Of a DNA stretch of 64,000 nucleotides, positions 28,428-37,838 are shown piece by piece. A program made the position numbers and the translations under genes. The number at the start of each line of letters is the position of its first letter. The stretch's first letter is position 1. This DNA is from Paulinella micropora (taxonomy: Eukaryota; Cercozoa; Imbricatea; Euglyphida; Paulinellidae), in the NCBI GenBank assembly GCA_019918135.1, contig WBZZ01006756.1:1-64000 (forward strand). The letters are read 5' to 3'. The notes beneath the pieces were generated by a model that saw only the letters and a program-made list of their open reading frames with translations, searched no databases and was not told the DNA's origin.

Positions 28428-28973
28428 ATGCCATCCGCTGAAGCAAGTCGTAAGAATTGGGGTAAGGCTGTGGAAAGTATTAAGAGTAAAAAACAACATA
28501 AGGTTGAAATAGCGAAAGAGAAATTAGCAAAATGTAGAAATGCTTATGTTGGTGATGATGAAGAGATGGAGGAAAAAATAAACCGCATGGCTGAAATGGG
28601 TGTTGCTAGTGATATCATTAATGGAAAAGACCAAGATGACACACCAGAAGAAAGCAGTGAGAGCGATGAAGAATGTGATTTTACCGACATTATCGCTGAA
28701 AAGATGGCTAAAATGAAAATTAAAAGAGCGAAGGTAGAAACTAAGAGAACAAAGAAAAAGAATATCTCCAACGCGTTGGAGATAAGGAAGAAAACAGAGC
28801 CTGAGCCTGAGAGTGAAGAAAGTGAAAGCGAGAGTAGTGAAGAAGAAACACCAAAACCGAAGAAGGGGAAAGGAAAAAAGTCTAGTAGTGTGAGTGTAAA
28901 AGTATATAATCAGTCTTCAGGTGCTAAGAAAGAAAAAAATAATGAAATAGATAGAGTGTTTTTAAAATTTTAA
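28428..28973 (+). CDS. Highly charged acidic/basic protein
   Basis: 181 aa. The N-terminal 55 residues are Lys-rich helix, the middle acidic (EESSESDEECDF), then KMKIKRAKVETKRTKKK. A Glu/Ser run (EPEPESEESESESSEEE) and a KKGKGKK tail follow. It looks disordered and nucleic-acid- or histone-binding-like; no family recognised. The palindrome at 28763-28784 encodes NISNALEI. TTAGTATAGA precedes the ATG. It is divergent from the fibre gene (58 bp) and tail-to-tail with the gene at 28976 (2 bp). Confidence 0.55.
   Translation: MPSAEASRKNWGKAVESIKSKKQHKVEIAKEKLAKCRNAYVGDDEEMEEKINRMAEMGVASDIINGKDQDDTPEESSESDEECDFTDIIAEKMAKMKIKRAKVETKRTKKKNISNALEIRKKTEPEPESEESESESSEEETPKPKKGKGKKSSSVSVKVYNQSSGAKKEKNNEIDRVFLKF
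28763..28784. repeat. 22-bp palindrome with core ATCTCCAACGCGTTGGAGAT
   Basis: Compared with the 16189 site, the central positions are changed in pairs (GACATGTC to AACGCGTT) and the symmetry is perfect. It is within the coding sequence of the charged protein. Confidence 0.95.
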
Positions 28974-28975
28974 AT

Positions 28976-29233
28976 TCACCAAAGGAAATGATATGAGTAA
29001 AAATTACTATACTCTGGATTATTATAAGTTAATTCTCCTTTTGAATTTCGTATTGCTTTTGCTCTTGCTCTATAATTTTTTCTTCTTACTTTATCTAAAT
29101 GGTCTAAATGTGAATATAGTCCTATGCGGTCTTTATAGTGTTGATATTTTAAGTGTCCGAAATGAATTGTCTTACCTTTTGGAGTAATAACCTTATATTT
29201 TTTGTTTTTTACATTCGACTTTGAAAATCCCAT
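28976..29233 (-). CDS. DUF5754-like small protein
   Basis: About 85 aa from the Met at 29233; the frame stays open upstream, but the TATATCA box and the length of homologues favour this start. KYKVITPKGKTIHFGHLKYQHY, a basic RKNYRARAKAIRN and the end YSNFYSYHFLW follow the pattern K-Y-x-V-x-T-P-x-G-K-x-x-H-F-G ... N ... S-x-x-F-Y-S-x-x-L-L-W. That pattern is seen in a small protein family common in algal viruses and PLVs. The biochemical role is unknown. It is divergent from the integrase, with an 11-bp spacer. Confidence 0.7.
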   Translation of the reverse strand: MGFSKSNVKNKKYKVITPKGKTIHFGHLKYQHYKDRIGLYSHLDHLDKVRRKNYRARAKAIRNSKGELTYNNPEYSNFYSYHFLW

Positions 29234-29244
29234 TGATATATAAT
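29234..29244. promoter_or_regulatory. 11-bp bidirectional promoter region
   Basis: TGATATATAAT is all that separates the minus-strand ATG at 29233 from the plus-strand integrase ATG at 29245. Both strands show a TATA-like box within 10 nt of the start. Transcripts must either start at the codon or initiate inside the opposite gene. Confidence 0.55.
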
Positions 29245-30258
29245 ATGGACAATAAACATAATCAACAAGATAATCTCCGACATGTAAATCTCCGACGCGT
29301 CGGAGATAGTGATTTGCGAAAAGAAAAACTTGAAGAGGCACTTGAAATACACGACCAATCAAAGCCTTCTAAAATATGGAACACTATCATTGCTCCAGAA
29401 GCAAAACCATTAAGTCAAGTATTTATTGATTTAATGGATATGTCAAAAGTATCAATGAAATCTGGAAATGCTCATAACAATTTTGGATTAGTTGCTATTG
29501 ATGTTTATAGTCGTCGTGGATGGATTGAACCAATAAAACAAAAGACAACTGGTTGTGTCTTAGAAGGATTGAAGAAAATTTTTACAAAAGAATTACCTGA
29601 AAGAATTACATCTGATAGCGGTGGTGAGTTTAAAGGACAAGTGGGTGAGTATTTTAGACAAAATAATATTGAACATAGGGCAGTCCAAGTAGGAGACCAC
29701 AGAACAATGGGGATAATTGATAGATTTATCAGAACAATACGAAATGAATTAAATTTATTATGGGAGGTTAATGATAATTTTTCTTGGGTGCCTTACATTC
29801 ATGAACTTGTAAATATTTATAATCATACTTATCACACAGGAATAAATGCTGTCCCTATGAAAGTTTATGAACGTAAAGAAAGGAATACACAGGAAATATA
29901 CAGAAATCCCTTAATAAATGAGTTTCCTAAGGATACAAGAGTAAGAAAGGAACTTGAGCGGACTATTTTTTCAAAAGGAGATAAGCAGTATTCAAAAACT
30001 ATTTACAAGGTAAAAGGACGAAAAGGTTTCAAGGTTATACTCAGTGAAGAGGACTTAGTAAGACCACAGGAGTTATTAAAAACAAATCTTAGAGAACAAC
30101 CAGAAGAAGAACAGGAAAAGGAGCAGTTAGCAGACAAAGTTAAGGAAGCAACAAAAGAAAAAAAGAATGTAAATTTGTTAAAGTCGTTAGATATAAAGCC
30201 TGAGAATATTCGTAGCAGTGCTAGGATAAAGAAGAAAAAAGAAGTATTAGATTTATGA
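29245..30258 (+). CDS. Polinton-type rve integrase
   Basis: About 337 aa from the ATG after TGATATATAAT. The retrovirus-like integrase core (about 45-190) includes FIDLMDMSK, GLVAIDVYSRRGWIEPI, ERITSDSGGEFKG and HRTMGIIDRFIRTIRNEL, as in Polinton integrases. A C-terminal SH3/chromo-like piece, YKVKGRKGFKVILSEEDLVRPQEL, is followed by a charged tail. It inserts the linear element with 6-bp target duplications. The N-terminus carries palindrome-derived sequence (DNLRHVNLRRVGD). The stop lies exactly at the inner edge of the right terminal repeat, so the gene is last in the element. Confidence 0.93.
   Translation: MDNKHNQQDNLRHVNLRRVGDSDLRKEKLEEALEIHDQSKPSKIWNTIIAPEAKPLSQVFIDLMDMSKVSMKSGNAHNNFGLVAIDVYSRRGWIEPIKQKTTGCVLEGLKKIFTKELPERITSDSGGEFKGQVGEYFRQNNIEHRAVQVGDHRTMGIIDRFIRTIRNELNLLWEVNDNFSWVPYIHELVNIYNHTYHTGINAVPMKVYERKERNTQEIYRNPLINEFPKDTRVRKELERTIFSKGDKQYSKTIYKVKGRKGFKVILSEEDLVRPQELLKTNLREQPEEEQEKEQLADKVKEATKEKKNVNLLKSLDIKPENIRSSARIKKKKEVLDL
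29273..29307. repeat. Palindrome plus half-site in the integrase N-terminal codons
   Basis: A half-site ATCTCCGACATGTA is followed at 29288-29307 by the perfect palindrome ATCTCCGACGCGTCGGAGAT. The centre is CGCG as at 28763 while the arms are as at 16189, another paired change. Confidence 0.95.
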
Positions 30259-30616
30259 GATAACCTGAATACCGCCACTGGTGCCACCAGATGGCTATTC
30301 TAGATGTTCTATTTCCGCGAATATCACCATGCGACACCGCAACACGGCGGCGCCGCAGTGTCGCAGTGTCGCAGAGGTTGCGACAGAATTTCGCTTTTTT
30401 GTCGCAGTGTCGCAAAAAAAATGGAGACGTTGTCTTATAGTGGCACTATATAAAAAATCAAACTTTCAATAGGAGAAGTTATTTCATCGTTTTGAAATAG
30501 TTTTTATTTTTTAATGTCGCGACTTTGCGATTAATAGGAGAGCGAATTTAGCCGTTATCTCTCTTGCTACCCCCCCATGTCTCCAAATGCTGTCTTATAG
30601 TGGCACCTATACTACT
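30258..30616. repeat. Right terminal inverted repeat of the Polinton
   Basis: A 359-bp inverted copy of the left terminus, almost identical apart from the left-only palindrome cluster. It ends CCTATACTACT at 30616. Confidence 0.95.
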
Positions 30617-30622
30617 CATGCA
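30617..30622. repeat. Target-site duplication, right (CATGCA)
   Basis: Repeat of 9681-9686. The next base continues the interrupted LINE reading frame. Confidence 0.95.
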
Positions 30623-31571
30623 GCGATCTTACTGATGGCCTGCGAGTCATCCTAAGACAAGTCTTTGGAACTAAGGAGTTCCCAAGATGGGTAGCCCTTG
30701 ATGATGCGCATTATAATCTGCTTCGGAGAAGGTTGCTCAGCTGCAACAACCGCCTTCGGTTGTACCGCAGCAAGTTGGTCAGTGGCATGTCCCCTCGCTG
30801 CTTCTGTTGTCATGATGATGTCAATGCGTCCCTTGCGCACTTCTTATGGGATTGCCCCATGCATGAGGGGAGACGTAAGCAGCTGTTGCTGAGTATGCAG
30901 AGGCTCGGTGGCATGGCTGTGGGGGGTGCTGAGGGGGATGGAGGGAGTGAGGAGGGTGGTGAGGTCGTAGGCGGTGAGGTTGTGGTGGAGGATGTGTTGC
31001 TTGGGCGGGAGCGGGAGGGCTCTGTGCGGCAGGGTTGGGATGATATGTCGCCTGTGGATCAATCACGATTGTTTTGTAAGCTTTTTCAGGGGAAGTCGCG
31101 CTTCCGCAGTAACTTTAGGCTTGCTGCGTTGTTAGGGGTTACAGCGTTGCGTCCCCCTCCAAAGTTGGATGTGTTGTTTGGATCATATGTGTCTGAGTGT
31201 TGGTCTGCTAGGGAGGGTAAAAGGGAGGAGCTTGGGGTGGAGGATGGGGGCGAGGAGGTGATTGACCTCACTGAGGTTCCATCAGCTTCTGTCCCACCCT
31301 CTCCCCCAAGTGACGTTGATGTTGCGCGGCGCGGCCGTCCGCGCAGTGTGGACGTCCTGGCTAGAGAGAGGGGTTCGGGAGCGCAGCGTAGTGTCTCCGA
31401 GTTCTTCTCTTCAGCTAACACCTTCGCATCTCGCTCCTCATGCACTTCACAGCCCCCATCTGCCCCTGCTGTTGCTGCTATGTCTGTTTGGTGTTCTGAC
31501 AATCTGACCCCGGTGACCCAATGGAGGCACATGTCCAGGATCTGGATCTGATGCTATAGTCTGAGGAAGCC
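30617..31571 (+). mobile_element. LINE, 3' part (C-terminus of ORF2 and 3' end)
   Basis: Open to 31551 in the frame interrupted at 9686. It encodes a C-terminal zinc knuckle CFCCHDDVNASLAHFLWDC (CxxC...H...C), typical of LINE ORF2 tails, then a variable acidic/Ser-Pro region. The 3' end has AATGGAGGCACATGTCCAGG and passes straight into (ATT)n. The SINE at 31854 shares this tail. Confidence 0.85.
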
Positions 31572-31750
31572 TATTATTATTATTATTATTATTATTATTA
31601 CTAATACTACTACTATTACTACTATTACTATTATTATTTATTATTATTTATTATTATTATTACTATTATTATTATTATTATTACTACTACTACTACTATT
31701 ACTATTACTATTACTATTATTACTAATATTATTACTAGATGATGATGATG

Positions 31751-31837
<87 letters not shown>

Positions 31838-31850
31838 ATTATTATTATTA
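31572..31850. repeat. (ATT)n microsatellite, LINE tail
   Basis: About 280 bp of ATT/ACT trinucleotides with a short GATGATGATGATG break at 31738-31750. It probably grew from the ATT tail of the LINE. Confidence 0.95.
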
Positions 31851-31853
31851 TTA

Positions 31854-32100
31854 GTGGCACCGCGATAGCCCAGTGGTTAAGGTCTACCATCTGGGACCTG
31901 TCGCCAGTTCGATTCCCGTCGGTGCCAGTATTTTCAAAGGATATTTTCTTTGAAAGTATTGGTCTGTCTGGAAGGCTTGGAGCTGCCTTGCGGGGCAGTC
32001 AGTAGAGCGTATCGTCAAATCTTCGTACTCCCCTCGCGGGTGAGACGATGGAGGCACATGTGCAGAAATGCATTCGCCATTGACTGAGAAGCACTATTAC
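31854..32100 (+). mobile_element. tRNA-derived SINE
   Basis: A tRNA-like head (31854-31928) has an A box TAGCCCAGTGG (31866-31876), a B box AGTTCGATTCC (31906-31916) and matching acceptor arms GGCACCG / CGGTGCC. It is followed by an unrelated body and a 3' tail GATGGAGGCACATGTGCAG ... AGCACTATTACT, then (ATT)n. The tail matches the LINE 3' end, so the LINE enzymes probably mobilise it. Confidence 0.8.
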
Positions 32101-32119
32101 TAATTATTATTATTATTAT

Positions 32120-33195
32120 TTATACGATGTATGTATGTATGTATGTATGTACGTACGTACGTATGTATGTATGCATGTATGTATGTATGTGTGTATGTAT
32201 GCATATATGCATGCATGTATGTATGCATGTATGTACGCATGCATGCATGCATGTATGTATGTACGCATGCATGCATGCATGTATGTACGCATGCATGCAT
32301 GCATGTATGTGCGCATGCATGCATGCATGTATGTACGCATGCATGTATGTATGTATGTACATATGTATGTATGCATACATGCATGTATTTATGATACATG
32401 TATGTATGTATGCATGTTTGTATGTATGTGTGTGTATGTATGCATGCATGTCTGTATGTATGTATTCATTCATTCATGCATGTATGTATGTATGTATGTG
32501 TGTATTCCTCTCTTCCTGGAATCGTATGTTGTATGTATGTATGTATGTATGTACGTACGTACGTATGTATGTACGTATGTATATATGTGTGCATGTATGT
32601 ATGTATGTATGCATGCATCATGTATGTATGTATGTATGTACGCATGCATGTATGTATGTATTCATGCATGCATCATGTATGTAAGGTAATGTAAGGTAAG
32701 GTAAGGTAAGTAAAGGTAGGTAGGTATGTATGTATGTATGTATTTATATGTATGTATGCATGTATGTATGCATGCATGCATGTATGTATGCATGCATGCA
32801 TGTATATATGCATGCATGCATGTATGCATGCATGCATGTATGTATGTATGTATTTGTGTATGTATGTATATATGCATGCGTGTATGTATGTAGGTATGTA
32901 TGTATGTAGGTTGTACGCATGCATGCATGCATGTATGTGTGTATGTATGCATGTAGTGTGTATGTATGTACACATGTATGTATGTACGTATGTATGTATG
33001 TATTCTTGTGTATGTGTATATTCACGCTCAGCCTATGGATGCTATGTTATGTATTATGTATGTATGCTATGTATGCTATGAATAATGTGTGTATGCTTTG
33101 TATTTTTATGCCAGGTATATGTATGTATGCTATGCATGCATGCTATGTATGTATGCCGCTATGCATGTATGCTATCTATGTATGAAATGTATGTG
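32120..33195. repeat. (ATGT)n/(ATGC)n tetranucleotide array
   Basis: More than 1 kb of ATGT, ATGC and ACGT tetramers, with a short GTAAG patch (about 32680-32715) and one non-repeat insert at about 32505-32530. The Tyr/Cys/Met/Val- and His/Thr/Tyr/Ile-type frames on both strands are simple-sequence artefacts. Confidence 0.97.
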
Positions 33196-33581
33196 CGCCA
33201 TATATATCAATGTTCAACTTGAGCAATTAAAATTGAATTCATGTTATATGCTTTAACAAAATTGTTTTAATTAATTTTTAGGAAATCAATCATAAATTTA
33301 ATGTTTCAGTTTTTATCCGGTTACAGTTTCATATAATTTACAAGATTTTTTCAGCTGTTCAGGAAGACCGACATGTCCATTAATAGCCAACCGCAACCTG
33401 TTCTTCTCTGGGATTTGATGCCGGAATCAGTCCGGGAGTCTCCAAAACCCAGAACGCTACCGCCGGGCCTAGTTATTATTATAATACAGCGTCAAGAAGT
33501 ATTTCTCAATCCTTTGCTGGTAAGATATCAACTTGATTTGTAATATAAACATAAAAAATACTACTACTCAGCTATTAATAT

Positions 33582-33854
33582 TGCTGTCGACATTCAAGAC
33601 GTAAAAAATTATTAAATTTCAGATTTTGGGTCAGATTTCGGATTTTGGTTGGAATTTCGATTTTGTGACAAAAATTTAAATTTCTCAAATTAACTGCTAT
33701 ATGCGTCCGCAAAAAAACTGAAATTTTTGCAAAATAATATACAGTTAAATTAAGAAATTTGAATTTTCACACAAAATCGAAAAAATGACTCAGAATCGAA
33801 ATTCCAATCAAAATCTAAAAAGCCATAATTTTTTTCTCTTGAATGTCGACAGCA
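33582..33854. mobile_element. MITE with about 120-bp inverted repeats
   Basis: The ends TGCTGTCGACATTCAAGA and TCTTGAATGTCGACAGCA are perfectly complementary. Inside, both arms carry ATTTCGATT(T/C)TG and AAATTTCT(C/T)AA-like blocks in opposite orientation. It is AT-rich and non-coding. I see no clear target duplication, so the superfamily is open. CTACCGCCGGGC occurs on both sides (about 33460 and 33860), possibly a larger host duplication. Between 33196 and 33581 I see nothing else. Confidence 0.7.
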
Positions 33855-35259
33855 GTACTACCGCCGGGCTGGAGCTGTGAGCAGTGGCAGTCAGACGTCA
33901 AAACCTTTGTATCACCGCAACCCATGCCACGCTACACTGCAAACAGCTCGTGAGTAAATCACATGCTCCAGCTCAAGAAAATCACATACCCTACATGTTA
34001 GCATACCACTGTGTGCAGAACTTCTCAAGAAAAAGCACATATCCCGTGCCCCAGGAAGCGCATCAGTCAGTATATAAAAATTCAATCAGTCACCGTCTCT
34101 TCTTTCAAGTTTTCTCTCTACACCTCTTTCGGTCTGGAAATTTCCGAGGAACGGCCACTGCAGAGGAAAATTTCTATATTTGGTTAATTTTATTAGCGAC
34201 TCCAGATTGTTACGGTATCAATAATATTAATATATATGATATTTAATATGTAGGCATCACCCCCCGGATAGCAGGTAAAAAATACAGTTTTTCAGGTGTC
34301 AGGTGCACCTAGTTTTTTTCCCATTATTTCAATATCGTTTGGCCGGATTTGACATAATGCCATTTTAACCGTGGTCTGTGGCCGCTTTCTTTTTCTGCTT
34401 CACTGAGCTAATATAACGAGACATTATTCTCCTTTGTGGGATTTGTGTCTGGTTGTATTACCGACTTTTTATCGAGCTATCTTCAGTGATTGTAATATTG
34501 GAGTCACCAGCACAAGGCTGATTTCTTTTCTGGCTTGTTTTTGGAACAGCAGAAAGAAAAATTGGACAGACCTATCTCTTCTGAGTAGGTGTTCCAAAAA
34601 ACAAATACTCCAGCACATCCCCACACAGCTCCTTTTGCAAAACCAGACGTCTAGGCGTTTGTGAGTAGGTGTCTCAGTACCCTCTACACAGCCTGTATCT
34701 GTGTCCTCATAAGGAGGCCAGACACCAGACCTCATAGCTGTTCTTGTGTTCTCTCTTGAGACAGAGACAGAGTAGGTCAACAGACGTACAAACAAACACT
34801 CACAGTTACAAACAAACTTGAAGGACACGAGCGTAGTACTCCTCCTTTCAAGTCTGTGCACTTAGTTGCCTCTCAAAACACATACATCAGAGTATTTTTG
34901 CAAATCTCTGACTGTTTTTCGACAATAGGTCTGAACAAGTGTCAGACGACAGGTCGACTTCTCAAGGAGTGCTTCTCAAGCCTCTTTGACATTATCTGTA
35001 CGTAGGTCCTCGTACCTCATAACAGATACAACAACAAAAAGAGAAAAAGAAAAGAGGAGTGGAGAAGGAGATCAAGTTTTCAGAGAAAGTCGTATAGACT
35101 ACTTCTTTCTCACAAACAAAAACACATAAGACATAGAGGTGAGACTCTCTCTCTCTCTACACTGTCTTTTCATCTTTCCTCTCTATTCGTTCCTCAGAGA
35201 CGAACCGAGTAATTACGGAGTAGAAACAGATCTATCTCCTTTGTATTCCTTCAGAGACC
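33855..35259. other. Unassigned DNA, probable 5' leader/LTR zone of the retroelement
   Basis: No convincing ORF. The last kilobase is rich in short AGTAGGT/CTCAGA words and purine runs (AAAGAGAAAAAGAAAAGAGG at about 35040) and leads to the gag ATG. A 5' LTR may lie here, but without its 3' partner I cannot set its edges, and I found no clear primer-binding site. Confidence 0.3.
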
Positions 35260-37763
35260 ATGTCTTCTAGGTCTGAAGAAGCATATTGGAATGAAGAAGG
35301 AGGAGAGAATGAGAGAACCCCAATAGACCAGGAGGATAACGTTGGCCCTCTTGGGGACGGGGGAGATCTGGCAGTGCCTTCCTATGAAACAGGAGGACCA
35401 GAGGACCGACTGCTCGCCCCTGGGCGGATGGGAGAGTCGGAAGTCGAGAAGGAGAGGAGCGAGGAGGAAGCGAGGTTTGTGGCCGAATATGGCAATCTAA
35501 GTGAGAAGGAGTTTGAGGATAAAATAGGGAAGGATGAGGCCTATAACTGGCTATTCATTCCCCCAGAAATACGATGGGGAGATCCCTTGAGAAAGGAGGA
35601 TATCTGTTACCCCCTCCCAAAACAAGCCCTGTCTCTTGCAAAATTCCTCAGAGACGACAGTGCACAGTTACAGGTGCAACATGTCTCATTTGGGGACAAT
35701 ATGTCTTTACTGGAGCTTCTCGACCTCACATGGAAAGTGTTCGAGCTATACTCTATGAGTACCAGTCTAACAAGACTGTCCTGCCATGGAATTCAAGAGC
35801 ACTGGCTAGGTTGCTCGATCCTGGTCAGGATATCGAATCAATCAAAAGAGGGGAAGGGGAGTTTAAGTCCAGGAACGTCCGAGGACAGATTAATGTCATG
35901 GATATACCCCTGAGACTTATGGAGATCAAGTTGGTGGACTTGAATAAACTCCAACAAACCCCGATTTATGGCAGGGACCTTCACCCGGCTCTGAAAGAAA
36001 TAGAAGGCGAAGCTGGAGGGATGACGAAGATTAAGAAGTTGCATGCGGCCTTGCAGAAGGACGACGCATGGAAGAGGTGGGCTTTCACCAAGGATCATAC
36101 GATCTTGGAGGGAACGGCCGCACCCGCCCTCACCAATAAAGCGGGAGAGAAGGAGTTGGCGGAGAAGGCTCTGTTCCTTCGGAAGGCTGCCGAGCTCATG
36201 TCTTTTTTTCATCATGCTCAAGACCTGCATATCAGGGAAAGAGCAGAGGAGAAAGAAAAGAAGGAGTTGGAGGCAAAGATTGCATTGGCTAAGGCGACGG
36301 CTACGAGACAGGCACCTTCCTCTGGGCCTTTTATGTCTCCCCCTGGGTACGTCCCGTCAGCCCATACAGTCCCTCCTGCCCCTACGACTAGCTCAGCGCC
36401 TACCACTGTCATTGTCAACAATAATGACAAGAAGGACAGACAGGCTATCATTAACGCCTTCCAAAAATATACCAAGTCCGATGCCACTGCTCTGACGCTG
36501 TTCGCAGAGACAGCGAGTCAGAAGGACACGGATGCGAACCTTCGAGACAAGCTCCGAAGAATTGATGCTTGTATGAAGCAGCATCCAACGGACGAAACAC
36601 AGGAGTATGAGGCGTTGTCCACCTTGTTGGACCCATCAATCTTCACACAAGGATTTGATGTTGTGGAATACAAGGCGTTGCGAGCGGTAGAGGTGTCGGC
36701 TAGGAGAGCAGCCTCAGACCTGCAGTGCACGGTGCCAGTTGCCGTCCTCTTGCAATACTTTAAAACTCATGGGTATCAGCATCTGTGTACTGGTACTTTG
36801 ATTGGGTTTGAGATTTTTCAAGAGGTGAACGAAGGGCTGGGCATTAGCGCGAGGTTGGCAGCGATCCTCACTGAGGTCAGCGCCAAGTACGGGCTCTTTT
36901 ATAGCCGGAAGTCTATCATTTTGTACTTCCTGAGTGCTTTGTGTGCACGACACCCGAGCAAGCTCGCAAGGATCATACAGTCCTGTCCGACCTTCGCGGC
37001 GGTGAAGACGGCAGATTTTTTAGAAACGAATATATACGAGAGGGCCGTAGCGGCTGTTCAGCCGAGTGACCTGTATAGGGAGGTGCTCGAAGCGTGTTCC
37101 GACTTGGACACGGCCACCGAGTCATTCTCCAGTGCCGCGACACAAGGGGTTGGAGGTGCTCAAGCAGCACATACAACTCGGTCGGCGGGTCAAAAGAGGG
37201 GGAGAGACGAGCCGACGCCGTGCTACCGTTATTTTTCATATATGGCGTGTAAGAATGAGGCGAAGCATGGAGTAGGCACCTGTCCACACAGTCATGACTC
37301 TGACGATGACAGGATGCGAAATATCTTCCTGAGAGAACTCAAAGGCTCAAAAAAGGAGCAGGCCTTATACAGAGTTTACAAGAAGGAGTTGGTGGAGAGG
37401 AGGTGGAATGCAAATATGGTCGCGGACGGAGAGTTCCGGGAGGCCATCATTTCCTTCCTTGAGAAGATGAAGAGAAAGGAGGAGAAAGAAGCAGCGGGCC
37501 GACAAGCGGCGCCGACTAGAGGAGGAGAGACGAGAGGAGCGTCACGAGGGTCCCGAGGGACACCAAGAGGATGGACACCAAGAGGTCGGGGCTATCGGGG
37601 AAGGGGAGGCCGGACCCCAGCGCGCCCTCCCAGAGGACACGGATACTGGAATTATAGCTCCAGTTCCAGCTCCAACTACCCCCAGCAAGCTTATACCGCT
37701 GCGGAGGGGGGATGTCAAGACGAAGACACTGGCTCAGGTGAGCGTGTTGAAGTCCTAGAATGA
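35260..37763 (+). pseudogene. gag-like region
   Basis: The start has an acidic, disordered segment (SEEAYWNEEGGENERTP). The middle is helical and includes KAAELMSFFHHAQDL. Then come a Pro/Thr/Ser linker, a capsid-like helical block (about 36430-37130) and a CCCH-type finger, CYRYFSYMACKNEAK ... CPHSH. An RGG-rich basic tail (TPRGRGYRGRGGRTPARPPRG) follows. That order (matrix/capsid helices, zinc finger, basic RNA-binding tail) fits a Gag that packages retroelement RNA. It could also be a domesticated Gag-like gene, but the retropepsin-like region directly after it argues for a retroelement. It appears broken. Confidence 0.55.
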
Positions 37764-37838
37764 CGGGAGGAAAAGAGGGAGGAGGAGAAGAGAAAGAAGG
37801 AGATAAAAACTGTTCTTTTTAATCCGACAGTCACAGTT

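Larger units (their letters stand above)
9687..30616. mobile_element. Polinton/Maverick-type (Polinton-like virus) element, apparently whole
   Basis: The 20,930-bp element is bounded by inverted repeats starting AGTAGTATAGG, with a 6-bp target duplication. It encodes a family B DNA polymerase, rve integrase, adenain-like protease, packaging ATPase and capsid-type proteins: the defining Polinton/PLV set. It is AT-rich against its surroundings. The termini are almost identical to each other and the core genes look open, so the insertion looks young and no clear break was seen. It lies inside, and is younger than, the LINE. The S74 fibre and the DUF3820-, DUF3223- and DUF5754-like genes point to the protist/algal PLV side rather than animal adintoviruses; that placement is inference. 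Confidence 0.92.

Noticed and set aside
9687-30616. Virophage (Lavidaviridae) identity
   Set aside because: The family B polymerase with rve integrase, adenain-like protease, 6-bp target duplication and AGT termini fits Polinton/PLV. The hairpin and small-gene similarities to virophages are noted but not decisive.
30733-31551. Stand-alone host gene after the Polinton
   Set aside because: It continues the LINE ORF2 frame across the CATGCA target site and carries the LINE-type C-terminal zinc knuckle.
31854-31928. Functional tRNA gene
   Set aside because: Boxes and acceptor pairing are present, but the anticodon arm is irregular and the head runs directly into a SINE body and ATT tail.
32120-33195. 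Long open frames rich in Tyr/Cys/Met/Val or His/Thr/Tyr/Ile on both strands
   Set aside because: They are translations of ATGT/ATGC tetranucleotide repeats; all frames stay open because the repeats rarely make stops.
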